Source: Burkholderia contaminans (GTDB lineage Bacteria; Pseudomonadota; Gammaproteobacteria; Burkholderiales; Burkholderiaceae). From it: 64,000 nucleotides of DNA. The notes beneath the pieces are model-generated. The model was not told the origin of the DNA, did not search any database, and saw nothing but the letters and a program-made list of their open reading frames with translations. A program made the translations under genes and the position numbers. The DNA lies in contig NZ_CP090643.1 of assembly GCF_029633825.1 (NCBI RefSeq), forward strand, positions 124,001-188,000, written 5' to 3'. Of the stretch, positions 51,710 through 60,279 are shown one piece after another. The stretch's first letter is position 1, and every line of letters starts with the position of its first letter.

Positions 51710-52054
51710 ATGCCTCAAGTAGCCGCCCTAACGAACCTCATCAACCTTGCGCCCATCAATCAATTGGTCGATGGTGCATTCTCGACCATCTGGATTCGCG
51801 ACGAGTCGCGGGCCGGCATCTTCGGTCGGAAGAAAGTCGACAACACCGTCGCGTCCCTCGGCGACGCAAACGTCTCCGTTCTCGTAGACGAATTCAATGC
51901 GATCCTCGCCGGCGGCGAGACCGTCGACGTCGAAGTCGCCGGCACGCGATACGGCATCACTAAGGCCGCCGTCGTCGGTGGCACGGAGTATGTAATCACC
52001 GAGCACGCGCGTATTCCGCCTGCGCAACGCGGGGAGCCTACGATCACAATCTGA
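51710..52054 (+). CDS. Hypothetical protein, 114 aa
   Basis: Beta-rich protein (VSVLVDEFNAILAGG ... TVDVEVAGTRYGITKAAV), no recognised family. GGGAG precedes ATG 51710. Downstream 300 bp lead to the next structured promoter, so it ends its transcript group. Confidence 0.65.
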   Translation: MPQVAALTNLINLAPINQLVDGAFSTIWIRDESRAGIFGRKKVDNTVASLGDANVSVLVDEFNAILAGGETVDVEVAGTRYGITKAAVVGGTEYVITEHARIPPAQRGEPTITI

Positions 52055-52354
52055 TCTCGGGGCGGCTGGAGCCTCACCCACTGGACAAGGGCGCAGGCTC
52101 GAAGCGCCACGACAGCCCAGTATGATCGGGATGTCCCAGATTCCGGTCGATCCTCCGACCTACCTTGTCGACGCGTATATTCGGGCCAGATAGCGCAGGC
52201 GCTCCTAGCTTTCCTACGGCCGGCGACGCTGGCCATCAACAGTGGGTGAGAACCGTTTCCGCCCACTGGTCTGCCAAGGGTTCAGACGCCTACCGCCGCT
52301 TTCCCAATGGCGCGTGGGGGCGCTCCCCACTTTTCAGCAGCAGGTCGAGTCGCC
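52055..52354. other. 300-bp interval without a convincing gene
   Basis: Open frames on both strands have poor composition and no SD. The segment ends in the promoter of leader L. Confidence 0.4.
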
Positions 52355-52503
52355 TATACTTCGTCTCAGCCGTTCAATCGGCAGGCTCCATCCGCGCGAG
52401 AGCCACCTCTGTCGTAATGGCAATGCGTTCCGCTGGCCCCGCCCCAGCAGAGCGTTACAGCCCTCTCCTTTTATCTCGCCCGTCGTGGCAACAAGGAGAG
52501 TTC
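52355..52503 (+). promoter_or_regulatory. Full structured leader (copy L)
   Basis: -10 TATACT (52355-52360), eight bases, GCCGTTCAATCGGCA (52369-52383), an 80-base linker, then the two-stem element 52463-52500: CTCTCCTT pairs with AAGGAGAG (8 bp, contains the SD), inner stem GCC-CGTCGT-GGC, then AACA. The gene starts at 52504. Confidence 0.8.
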
Positions 52504-52806
52504 ATGCAATCGCAACCGCTTCGTCACATTGTGGCGAAAGTTACTCGAAACGTCAGATCGGTATTGCAACCCGCGTTCCGGGTGTATCATTTCCTCATGG
52601 AAAAGTTCATCGCAGCCAATGGTCGTGAAGTTCTGAAAACCGTCACCAAGTCGGGTGCTACGGGCTATATGGACGCGTCCATTCCTGCCGAAGCAATTCC
52701 GTCGTGGCGCATGCAGATCGCAGCTGCACGCGCTCGCAACCTCAGCGAACTGTCCCGTGTGATTGAAGACACGGACGGTAACTCAAGCGCAAGCCCCGCA
52801 GTCTAA
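52504..52806 (+). CDS. Hypothetical protein, 100 aa
   Basis: Basic N-terminal part and a C-terminal helix (ARARNLSELSRVIED). No family. Position directly before a MazF-like gene raises the possibility of an antitoxin role, but the sequence has no recognisable DNA-binding domain. ATG 52504 set by leader copy L. Confidence 0.65.
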   Translation: MQSQPLRHIVAKVTRNVRSVLQPAFRVYHFLMEKFIAANGREVLKTVTKSGATGYMDASIPAEAIPSWRMQIAAARARNLSELSRVIEDTDGNSSASPAV

Positions 52807-52818
52807 CGGCGACGCAAG

Positions 52819-53316
52819 ATGCAAGCCTCGCAGATTGCGCGAGGCGTTGTGCTCAAGTGCCTTTTCCCGTACGACAACGATCCCCATCAGCCTGGCCCGA
52901 AACCGCACTACTGTCTCGTAGCGGATATCCCATTTTCCGTGGGAGATCAGCATTACGTCGCAGTTGCATATGGGACTTCCAAGCTGGACGAGAACCTGCT
53001 GCGTGCGCATCGGGGCCTCATCCTAAGTGTCGATTCGGCTCACCTGAAAGGCTCTGCCCTGCCAGGACCCGTTAGCCACTTTGTGCTGGATCACGTCGCA
53101 CTGCTTCCCCTTCATGAAGACTGGATCTACTCGGACTTCCGAGCTCGATTCGATTTCATGCGAGAGGAGCAGCGAAGGAACGACCGTGAGCGTCAACGTC
53201 TCTACGAAACCTTCCTCCTGGCCGAGCGCCAAATGCTCGCCGCCACGGACGAACTTCTCGAAACCTTCGATCGGACCCAACTAATTGGATTGCCGCAAGG
53301 TAAGACTTTGCGTTGA
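52819..53316 (+). CDS. MazF/PemK-like hypothetical protein, 165 aa
   Basis: Opening IARGVVLKCLFPYD, then PKPHYCLVADI and YVAVAYGTSKLDE, resembles the first strands of the MazF/PemK barrel. The C-terminal 60 residues are a charged coiled-coil-like helix not found in typical toxins. It follows 52504-52806 by 12 bp in one operon. Could be a toxin or a toxin-derived regulator; uncertain. Confidence 0.5.
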   Translation: MQASQIARGVVLKCLFPYDNDPHQPGPKPHYCLVADIPFSVGDQHYVAVAYGTSKLDENLLRAHRGLILSVDSAHLKGSALPGPVSHFVLDHVALLPLHEDWIYSDFRARFDFMREEQRRNDRERQRLYETFLLAERQMLAATDELLETFDRTQLIGLPQGKTLR

Positions 53317-53340
53317 GTCACGAGCAACCGTAACGACCAG

Positions 53341-53370
53341 ACGGCGCCCTTCCCTGGGCGCCGTTCCCGT
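53341..53370 (+). terminator. Terminator hairpin
   Basis: ACGGCGCCC pairs with GGGCGCCGT (9 bp), loop TTCCCT, 24 bp behind the stop at 53316. Followed by TCCCGTCGACTTTC, a weak pyrimidine tract. Confidence 0.6.
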
Positions 53371-53486
53371 CGACTTTCTCCCCGATGGCAAATGCCCGTC
53401 GAGGGATTGGCCACTCTGTGGAGAAGCGTCTCCCCCGAGTTCTTACCAATCCTCGCCCAAAGCTCTGTTGAGCACGACGGAGATAC

Positions 53487-53942
53487 ATGAAGCAGCAGAC
53501 GAACGATCTGTCTTCCCTCAGCAATCAACCGACCACCGGTCGAAAACGAGAACACTCCATGATCTATTTCACTGCCATTGTTGGACCTGATTGGGCCAAA
53601 GCCCTGTTGGCACAGGAGATCCAGGCACAATCTGAACTCTGGATCGCAGAGACGCTAGCGCACCTAAGTACCCGACACAAAGCTTATGCCACAGCCGAGT
53701 TTTTGCACTTCACGGCCGAGCTTCACGAGAACCGCCTGACGATTCGATGCATTGAAGAGCACGCTGCCCACCCGTTTCGGGACCTGGTGTCGTTTCTGAT
53801 AGCGTTTACTGAACCCGGGTGCGCCGGCGAAGAGCATCGGAACGCCTTAATCAAAGAAGCCGGGCTCTCACCTAGCACCATGGAGGGATGCGAGCAATCG
53901 CAAACACGCTCCATCAGCCCCTTCTACACCTCGCTACCGTGA
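53487..53942 (+). CDS. Hypothetical protein, 151 aa
   Basis: Helical, His-rich in the middle (HKAYATAEFLHFTAELHE). No family. ATG 53487 has GGAG close upstream; an internal ATG at 53559 (MIYFTAIVG) would remove a polar 24-residue lead. Its upstream region contains a small GCTC-TGTT-GAGC hairpin just before the SD, loosely like the other leaders. Confidence 0.6.
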   Translation: MKQQTNDLSSLSNQPTTGRKREHSMIYFTAIVGPDWAKALLAQEIQAQSELWIAETLAHLSTRHKAYATAEFLHFTAELHENRLTIRCIEEHAAHPFRDLVSFLIAFTEPGCAGEEHRNALIKEAGLSPSTMEGCEQSQTRSISPFYTSLP

Positions 53943-54034
53943 TCGAGCAAATTTCCACAAGCAACTCGGCTCGTTAGCGCCTCAGCTGCGGCGAAGTTAC
54001 CGCGGGTGCCCAGACCATCAACAACAGAATCCAG

Positions 54035-54060
54035 CGTTGCGGCCAAAAAAAGCCGCAACG
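54035..54060. terminator. A-loop hairpin
   Basis: CGTTGCGGC pairs with GCCGCAACG (9 bp perfect) around a loop of C and A residues. Could end the transcript of 53487-53942 about 90 bp upstream. Confidence 0.45.
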
Positions 54061-54099
54061 CTCCCCTATCCTCCCTTGTTCGACGCACATCGAATCAAT

Positions 54100-54127
54100 G
54101 CTTGGTTGAGCCAGCGCTCAACCAAGC
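54100..54127. repeat. Perfect 11-bp inverted repeat
   Basis: GCTTGGTTGAG, six bases, CTCAACCAAGC. It has no U tract on either side and lies about 80 bp upstream of the phosphatase start, before the likely promoter region. It could be an operator or a hairpin in a leader. Confidence 0.55.
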
Positions 54128-54205
54128 GGCCGCCCGAACGCGTTTGCATCGCTACGTCCGTTTTGTACGCTGTCCTTGGTATTACCACGCATGCAGAGAG
54201 TCATC

Positions 54206-54928
54206 ATGTCGACCCTTGTTCAGACAGTTCAGCGCAACATCCACGGCCGCGACTTTGTCGTCGGGGATATCCACGGCCATTTCACGCGTCTCGAGGCCGC
54301 TCTCCAGCAGGTCGATTTCGATCGATCCGTCGATCGCTTGTTCTCCGTTGGGGACCTGGTCGATCGCGGGCCGGAATCGAGCCGCGTCCTCGACTACCTC
54401 AAGCGGCCCTGGCTTGTTGCGGTGCGTGGGAACCATGAAGACATGGCGATCCGTCATCCGAACGGCCACCGCGACACGGAGGCTTACCGCGACAACGGCG
54501 GAGGATGGTTGATCGAAAGCCCGATGGAAATCCAGCTCGAAGTCGCCGCGGCCCTTTCCGCTCTTCCCATCGCAGTCAGCATCGATACGCTAGCGGGGAA
54601 GATCGGGATCGTTCACGCTGACTGCCCGACCCAGAGCTGGGAGGAGTTCACGAGTCGACTCGAAGATCCCCTTCTCTCGAACAGCGAGCTCAAGCGCCTT
54701 CTGCGCGGAGCACTTTGGTCGCGCGAACGAATTGAATGGGATGACCAACGACCCGTCGAGGATGTAACCGCAGTCATCGTTGGCCATACCCCCGTTCCGA
54801 GCAGTAGATGCATCGCCAACGTCTACTACACCGACACCGGCGTCTGCTACCCCAATTTGAACAAGCTCACCCTGTTTCAGTTGTCGCCCGACGCGGAAAC
54901 GGTCATCCGAGAGGCAGCAACCGCTTAG
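54206..54928 (+). CDS. PPP-family serine/threonine phosphatase (PrpA/lambda type)
   Basis: 240 aa. Metallophosphoesterase signatures in order: GDIHGH (residues 20-25), GDLVDRG (49-55), RGNHE (74-78), later HAD and VGHTP. Same size and layout as lambda PP and PrpA/PphA, which dephosphorylate Ser, Thr and Tyr. ATG 54206 with GAGAG upstream; an in-frame ATG at 54191 is possible. First gene of a plus-strand run. Confidence 0.9.
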   Translation: MSTLVQTVQRNIHGRDFVVGDIHGHFTRLEAALQQVDFDRSVDRLFSVGDLVDRGPESSRVLDYLKRPWLVAVRGNHEDMAIRHPNGHRDTEAYRDNGGGWLIESPMEIQLEVAAALSALPIAVSIDTLAGKIGIVHADCPTQSWEEFTSRLEDPLLSNSELKRLLRGALWSRERIEWDDQRPVEDVTAVIVGHTPVPSSRCIANVYYTDTGVCYPNLNKLTLFQLSPDAETVIREAATA

Positions 54929-54952
54929 ACAAACCGACGGAGAGTACGCCAG

Positions 54953-55726
54953 ATGGCACAGACAACACCCCACGACCAAACCGGCTTGGCCGCGATGCCA
55001 GCGCAACACCGTAAGTCCATTCAGAAGGCAGCCGAAGTTCTTTCGATCTTCACTGGTCACGACAGCTACGCGAACTTGCGCCACAAGTACGGGAACGATT
55101 GGTGGGAGCCGGTCAACAAGATCGAGGCGGACCTCCGAGACATCCTCACCGGATCAAGGGATGCGCCACAAGTGACGGAGGTAGCCGACGATGTCGCAGC
55201 TATCGCCCGGGCTCGCGAAGCCGCTTTCATGGAAGCAGCCAGCGTCGACGCCAAGGTACTTGTGTTGCTCATGTCGTCCGGAAAGGTCAGCCGCCAGGAC
55301 GTCAATCAGGCGCTTGCCGCAGTCGCCGCGATTCACAACGACGAGGCCTCGACGCCCGCCCACGTGCCAGCCGTCGCCAATGCGATGACGAGGATCCACC
55401 AAGTATGGGTCGAAGCAACGACGTCGTGGCGGGATGTGGACCCAACCTACTATTCCGAACGCCTGCCAAGCAACCGCCGTATCGTTTATGCGTTCCCCGG
55501 GAAGACGCGCGGCCCCGAGGCAGTGATCTGGAAGACCACTCATCGTGCCGTTTGCGTTCCGATTACGGAAGATCGTGAAATCGCTTGCCAGTGGCGGGCC
55601 GCGGGATACGGCGTAATCGAGTACACCGCTCAATCGACCCTGGAGGCGCTCGCGCTACCCGCCACCAAGAAGGCCCAATCCGCCACCTCAAATGGCATTG
55701 GCGGCTCCGGAGACAACTCCCACTAA
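54953..55726 (+). CDS. Hypothetical protein, 257 aa
   Basis: Helix-rich first half, then a beta-containing C-terminal domain with a Gly/Ser tail. The segment DSYANLRHKYG resembles short domains in other plasmid proteins, but no family is recognised. 24 bp behind the phosphatase stop, so same operon. Confidence 0.65.
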   Translation: MAQTTPHDQTGLAAMPAQHRKSIQKAAEVLSIFTGHDSYANLRHKYGNDWWEPVNKIEADLRDILTGSRDAPQVTEVADDVAAIARAREAAFMEAASVDAKVLVLLMSSGKVSRQDVNQALAAVAAIHNDEASTPAHVPAVANAMTRIHQVWVEATTSWRDVDPTYYSERLPSNRRIVYAFPGKTRGPEAVIWKTTHRAVCVPITEDREIACQWRAAGYGVIEYTAQSTLEALALPATKKAQSATSNGIGGSGDNSH

Positions 55727-55743
55727 GAGAAGCGAGGCACTGA

Positions 55744-56529
55744 ATGACCGTACGAACCAACAAGATCAAGAACATCCCGCCGCCCGGGAAGAAGCTGATT
55801 CGCGACTGGATCGACATGCGAGTTCGAACCAAAGAGGTAATGCGGAACGGTTATGTCGAGATCCCCGCGGGCTCGACCGCAACCGTGACGGGCATCGGCG
55901 TAGGGTTGGAATTGAAGTTCGATCCTTGCACTTGCTGCGGAATGCGGGCGTTCATCACGCGCGTGCACGGCAGCGCAGTCGAACCCGTTTCGACAAGCCC
56001 GGCACCTGCGACCGCCGATGCGTTGATGGCGATCTCTCAACTCGCCAACGCCGCGATCTCGTTAGGTGGCGAGAAGCACATGCGTGCCACTCTAGACGAT
56101 ATAGCAAGCAAGCTGGCCGACATGGCTGGCGGCCTGCCTCGCCAAGCGGCAAACGTCCCGTCGCCCGAAGCGACGCACGCGACTGTCGGGGCGATCGACA
56201 AGGCAATTGGCTTCCGCACCCGGGTGCCTGGCCTTGAGTGGGTGCCATGGCTAACTGACGATCAAGACTCCATCTGGCGTACGATCGCTGACAACCTGTC
56301 CCAGGGCTTCGAGGCCGAGGCGTTATTTAGCCGCCCACAAGCGACCCCGTGCGAATGCAGCGACGGCCGCACGCTGTACACCCGCCTGCAGACAGTCATG
56401 CCGGACTGGTACCCGGACCAATGGGACGATCTGCTCCCCAAGTTCCAGCACGCCTACTCGACGGCTGCAGGAGCTGAAGCTGATACACCGAGTGCCGTCT
56501 CAGAGGGCGAGGTATCTCAACATGGCTAG
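55744..56529 (+). CDS. Hypothetical protein with CxCC motif, 261 aa
   Basis: The N-terminal part (about residues 1-80) is beta-rich with CTCCGM, a likely metal site. A helical middle follows, then a C-terminal domain with CECSDG and Trp-rich segments. No known family. Overlaps the next gene by eight bases. Confidence 0.65.
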   Translation: MTVRTNKIKNIPPPGKKLIRDWIDMRVRTKEVMRNGYVEIPAGSTATVTGIGVGLELKFDPCTCCGMRAFITRVHGSAVEPVSTSPAPATADALMAISQLANAAISLGGEKHMRATLDDIASKLADMAGGLPRQAANVPSPEATHATVGAIDKAIGFRTRVPGLEWVPWLTDDQDSIWRTIADNLSQGFEAEALFSRPQATPCECSDGRTLYTRLQTVMPDWYPDQWDDLLPKFQHAYSTAAGAEADTPSAVSEGEVSQHG

Positions 56530-56869
56530 GGAGTACCCCCTCGAGATCGAAAACGTCGGCGACGACGTCTACATGCTCATGTCGGCGGGTCATCACGATC
56601 CTCACGTCTTCATGCGTCACGCTCGAAGCGAAGGTTACGATTGCCCACTGGGCATGCCGACGCATCAGTGGGTCAAGCGGACGCCCGCGAAGGGTGGAGA
56701 CCATTCTTGCTGGTATCACATCGTTCCCGAGGGAGCTCGAGGGGCATTTCCGGCGCCCTACGCCCACGAGGCGTACGGCGACGAAAGATACGAAGTCGTC
56801 GCGGCCCGCGCTGAAAGCGAAGCCACGCAGTTGATATCTGATCGAAAGATCGGCTCGCCAAGCATCTGA
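56522..56869 (+). CDS. Hypothetical protein, 115 aa
   Basis: Rich in His, Tyr and Trp (GHHDPHVFMRHARSEG, CWYHIVPEG), possibly metal-binding. ATG 56522 lies within the end of the previous gene with GAGG upstream, so translation is coupled. No family. Confidence 0.65.
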   Translation: MAREYPLEIENVGDDVYMLMSAGHHDPHVFMRHARSEGYDCPLGMPTHQWVKRTPAKGGDHSCWYHIVPEGARGAFPAPYAHEAYGDERYEVVAARAESEATQLISDRKIGSPSI

Positions 56870-56893
56870 CCGAATGAACGAGAAGGAAAGTCC

Positions 56894-57277
56894 ATGATCG
56901 CCAAGCAACTTACGTCCCTGTGGTACCACCACGGTGCCTCGACTGTCTATCCCCCGCTCGAATCGGAGCGCATCGCGACACTCTATGGCACCGACGAAGT
57001 TGAGATCGACCTCGCGAACGGTCGCATCGTCCTTTCGGACGTGGGCACGATAGAGGTCGAGGGTGTCGCCAGCCACATTGGCGAAGTTGACTGGATCGCT
57101 CTGGTTGCCGCGGACGACGAGATGTCGCTGGTGCTAGGGACTGGATCACCGTTCGATGCAACCGGCTCATTGCCGACAAAGGATGGCGTGGTCATGGCGA
57201 TACCCGCTGAAGTGCGACGCCGGATGCCAGGTACGTTGCCAGGCCTCCCCGTCTTTCCCTCCAAAGAGGCCCGGTAA
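56894..57277 (+). CDS. Hypothetical protein, 127 aa
   Basis: Beta-rich (EIDLANGRIVLSDVGTIEVEG) with a Pro-rich tail; no family. AAGGAAA precedes ATG 56894. Member of the 54206-58170 gene run. Confidence 0.65.
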   Translation: MIAKQLTSLWYHHGASTVYPPLESERIATLYGTDEVEIDLANGRIVLSDVGTIEVEGVASHIGEVDWIALVAADDEMSLVLGTGSPFDATGSLPTKDGVVMAIPAEVRRRMPGTLPGLPVFPSKEAR

Positions 57278-57288
57278 GGACAGCCTGA

Positions 57289-57483
57289 GTGACCGGCCCA
57301 CTGACGATAGATCCAGGCACTGCAGAGGCATTCCTTGCTCGCTACAAGGACCGTGTAGTGCTTGTCCTCGGAGTAACGGCAGGTGATCGACGGCGGATCC
57401 GGTGGCTCACCGAGGATGGAGAGTCACGCGTCAGTGCCGTGAAGCAAAAGCACCTCCGCGCAATGCCTCCCCAACTCTTTTAG
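57289..57483 (+). CDS. Small hypothetical protein, 64 aa
   Basis: Compact alpha/beta pattern with a basic C-terminus (AVKQKHLRAMPP). GTG 57289 with AAGGA upstream. No family. Confidence 0.6.
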   Translation: MTGPLTIDPGTAEAFLARYKDRVVLVLGVTAGDRRRIRWLTEDGESRVSAVKQKHLRAMPPQLF

Positions 57484-57496
57484 TCTCGGCCCCAAA

Positions 57497-57820
57497 ATGC
57501 AGATTCAGAACGACGCACTTTCAGGCTTACCCCATGCTGACGCACAAAGCAGCTCGAGCGTCTCTGATGCCCAGCCACGAATTGAGATCTGGCGCATTCA
57601 TGAAAGCGGAGAGCGGGTTCTTGTCCGTGATGACATCGGGGACCTCAAACATGCCCATTCCCTCGCGGAAATGGGCAGTCACGGCGCCACGCTCAATGGC
57701 GAGAAGTACAGCTACCTCGTCCTGCAACCTGGCGTCGAGAGCGCGGTGCCCGCCCGCGACCCAGCCTCGCAAGACGATTCCGCCAAAGAAGTCGCGTCCG
57801 CGAGGGGTGGACTGGCATGA
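57497..57820 (+). CDS. Hypothetical protein, 107 aa
   Basis: A polar start followed by a likely beta domain (RIEIWRIHESGERVLVRDD) and a disordered end. Ends in an ATGA overlap with the next gene. No family. Confidence 0.6.
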   Translation: MQIQNDALSGLPHADAQSSSSVSDAQPRIEIWRIHESGERVLVRDDIGDLKHAHSLAEMGSHGATLNGEKYSYLVLQPGVESAVPARDPASQDDSAKEVASARGGLA

Positions 57821-58170
57821 AGCGTGAACCTTCGGATTTCGACCAAGACTTCCTCATCTCGCGAACAGAACGAGCCAAACGGCAAGTCGATAGCGCGATC
57901 AAGCGCGCCCGCAGCCTGGAGCAGGACTCCGACAGGGACGAAAGGCTGCGGCGCCACTTGTGCAAGGCTTGCCACTACTTCACCAAGCTGGCCGGCCAAG
58001 CCATCACGACGCAGCCTTGCGCATGCTGTGGCGTACAACAGACATATGCCAGTACTGACACGGACATAGTTTGTGCTGAGTGCGCCCAGGAGCACGAGAT
58101 TTGCAAGCACTGCGGTGGCGACCGAGAAATGCGGACGGACCGCCGAGATTGGCCGACTCGACAGACCTGA
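57817..58170 (+). CDS. Multi-zinc-ribbon protein, 117 aa
   Basis: Helical basic N-terminus (about residues 1-45), then four Cys pairs: CKAC, CACC, CAEC and CKHC, enough for two zinc sites. Could bind nucleic acid. Coupled to the previous gene by ATGA. 58171-58333 holds no gene. Confidence 0.7.
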   Translation: MKREPSDFDQDFLISRTERAKRQVDSAIKRARSLEQDSDRDERLRRHLCKACHYFTKLAGQAITTQPCACCGVQQTYASTDTDIVCAECAQEHEICKHCGGDREMRTDRRDWPTRQT

Positions 58171-58333
58171 CGACGTTGCCTGACTTGCCGATACCCCGGC
58201 TGCTGGCCGCTAGCGGCCGAGGCCACCTCTCTTCGACCTGCCCCTTGCTCAAGTTGATACCGAAATTGAGAGGAACGCACGCGTCCTTGTTCCCTCGGGC
58301 CGCTCATGACGAAGAATTATTTCACCCAAGGGG

Positions 58334-58363
58334 GTGAAACATCGGTTCGCGTTGCCGTATATC
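58334..58363 (+). promoter_or_regulatory. Recurrent promoter type 2
   Basis: GTGAAA (58334-58339), 18-bp spacer ending TTGCCG, TATATC (58358-58363). Shares AGGGGGTGAAACATCG with the hns promoter. The transcript would start near 58370, in front of a hairpin GGCAGC/GCTGCC (58372-58389) and the SD GGAGGA. Confidence 0.7.
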
Positions 58364-58410
58364 AATTTAATCGGCAGCCTGTTGCTGCCCAAGCCTGGAG
58401 GACCGGACCA

Positions 58411-58818
58411 ATGAAACCCAAAAAGCTCGCTCCCCTGAGCTTTGTAGTCTGCATGATTGGGGCTATCGCATCCGTAAAGCTTCCGCACGGCCTCGCTTGT
58501 GCGGGAGTCGTCGCCGTCGGCGGCGCCGCCGGCTTCAGCTTTGTCTGGCATCTGTGCCGCCTGATCGAGGATCTTGATGGGCAACCCAATCACGAAGACT
58601 TTCACGACCACAAGCGGATGGCGTCCATCTCATTCGCCGCTGCCACGATGAGTCTGTACACCGTCTTGAGCATGCCGATTGATGCGGTCTCGATGCTCAG
58701 TGTAGGCGTCCTGGCCATCACCGGCTTCTCTTCCATTGCACGCCTTGCCATGTTCGTCGAAAGTCGCCGTCCTCGAGCCGCCACTGCCGAGACCTCCGCC
58801 GGCTCAGCGCGCATCTAA
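58411..58818 (+). CDS. Multi-pass membrane protein, 135 aa
   Basis: Four hydrophobic segments: about residues 8-24, 30-48, 70-88 and 94-112, with a short cytoplasmic loop rich in His/Asp (NHEDFHDHKR). Basic, Ala/Ser-rich tail. GGAGGA precedes ATG 58411. No family recognised. Confidence 0.7.
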   Translation: MKPKKLAPLSFVVCMIGAIASVKLPHGLACAGVVAVGGAAGFSFVWHLCRLIEDLDGQPNHEDFHDHKRMASISFAAATMSLYTVLSMPIDAVSMLSVGVLAITGFSSIARLAMFVESRRPRAATAETSAGSARI

Positions 58819-58911
58819 CGAAATTCGACGTGGTGGGACAGGGGCGGGATAGTTGAGGCACATTCGACCGCCAACCGCACACCCCAAAGAGGGAAAGGGA
58901 CTCTCGGAATA

Positions 58912-59427
58912 ATGAGCACCAACACCAATTCGCCAAAGGCACTGCGCGAGATAGTATTGGCAACGCAACGAGCGATGCCTAATTATCGGCGCAAGAGGTA
59001 TACACACCGCCTGCTGTACGTCGTTTCCCTCGCCTCGCTCGTCGGGGGGATATGGTTGATTGCGCGGGGTTACATCGCGATCGCCTTGGTTCCTTTGATT
59101 ACCCTTGCCATCTCAATGAGCTTCATGAATCTCTGCCGCGGGTTCGTGGATCAGTGCAACTGCCCTTACCCCGACAGAACCAACGTCAGCGACGAGGCTC
59201 TTGCTGCTATCGCCGACGATCCTGATCTGCCCGAGTCGGTAAAACTCGAGCTAGCCATGACAGTTCTAGAGCACGGCTACGTTACCGTATCGAAACTCCT
59301 CGAGGTCGATCGGGAACTTGGTCGTCAGCGAGTAGCGGAGACCCGTAAGAGATCCCCCGGTGCTGCAAAGCTGATCGGGTACTACGATTCGACGGCTAAG
59401 GAAGCGATGGAAAAGGTGCCACAATGA
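58912..59427 (+). CDS. Two-pass membrane protein, 171 aa
   Basis: A basic N-terminus, two membrane helices (about residues 33-50 and 53-75), then a cytoplasmic domain with a CNCPYP motif and a helical region that ends with KEAMEKVPQ. Overlaps the next gene by ATGA. No family. Confidence 0.65.
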   Translation: MSTNTNSPKALREIVLATQRAMPNYRRKRYTHRLLYVVSLASLVGGIWLIARGYIAIALVPLITLAISMSFMNLCRGFVDQCNCPYPDRTNVSDEALAAIADDPDLPESVKLELAMTVLEHGYVTVSKLLEVDRELGRQRVAETRKRSPGAAKLIGYYDSTAKEAMEKVPQ

Positions 59428-59669
59428 AAGAGGTCGCGTATCGCACCCTCCTGTCGTTTGCGGGGCTTCTTTGTAGAAGCGCGCTTGCGAGGCTCATCCT
59501 CGGAGTTACCTCTTTGGCCTCGGTTGTTGGCGGCCCAATATGCGTTACGAACTGGGTTGTCGAGCATCATGTTATAGACGCTCCAAGCTTGATCGTCGGT
59601 TTGAGCATCTCGTTGGTGCTGCTTGGGGCATTGCAACTTAGAGTGACCAGAGAGACCAACGCTGAGTAG
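59424..59669 (+). CDS. Small membrane protein, 81 aa
   Basis: Two hydrophobic segments (about residues 8-40 and 54-72). Coupled to the preceding membrane-protein gene. No family. Confidence 0.65.
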   Translation: MKEVAYRTLLSFAGLLCRSALARLILGVTSLASVVGGPICVTNWVVEHHVIDAPSLIVGLSISLVLLGALQLRVTRETNAE

Positions 59670-59695
59670 GCGTAGCTTCGACTAGGTCATACCAG

Positions 59696-60133
59696 TCAAA
59701 CATCGCCTAACATCGTGCCTCGACACGACCTTGCGCCGCAATTGCACTTGTATGCGTCGCGCGTGATCTGGTCTGACGGCTCGTCGACCTGCAGTCCGTA
59801 GTCAATGAACAGTTCGTCGCCGCACTCGATCTTGCGGACCACCTCGATATAGACGCGGCCCCCGACTTCAACTGCCTCGCAGTTCGCATCGCATGCGTGA
59901 TTCAACCAGCGTGCGCTGTTCCCCCCTTGCCCTCCGTCTATCACCCCTCCGTCGGACAGTCCAAAGAAGAACGTATGACCGTCCATTCCCGCGGCCTCAT
60001 GCGCTTCGACCGCTTGCTGCCACGGCATGCGCTTCCCCTTGTACTCGACAAGGACCTCGCCCACTTGCAGAGGGAGCAATGCGAACACACCTTTCCCGTG
60101 GACGGGTGATCTGCGAACAGAGAATCTCTTCAT
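59696..60133 (-). CDS. SET-domain lysine methyltransferase
   Basis: 145 aa, a minimal SET protein. GKGVFAL (residues 13-19), WLNHACDANCE (about 76-86, the N-H-x-C-x-x-N pseudoknot motif), ELFIDYGL (107-114) and a post-SET cluster with Cys at 130, 132 and 137. Expected SAM-dependent protein-lysine methylation in the cytoplasm. The only native minus-strand gene of the right arm. No clear SD before ATG 60133; the gene diverges from the Mom-like gene. Substrate unknown. Confidence 0.9.
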   Translation of the reverse strand: MKRFSVRRSPVHGKGVFALLPLQVGEVLVEYKGKRMPWQQAVEAHEAAGMDGHTFFFGLSDGGVIDGGQGGNSARWLNHACDANCEAVEVGGRVYIEVVRKIECGDELFIDYGLQVDEPSDQITRDAYKCNCGARSCRGTMLGDV

Positions 60134-60279
60134 GTAGCGTCGGGGGAATGAAAGGACCTAGGAAACCGAAGTGCACGTCGATTTTGCTCTTCAGGACGAT
60201 ATCGTAATTCACCCGGCTCAAGTTGCGTTGGGCCTGAGCGAACGTACCTTGAATCTTTGCCGTGACTCCGGGATCCTTT

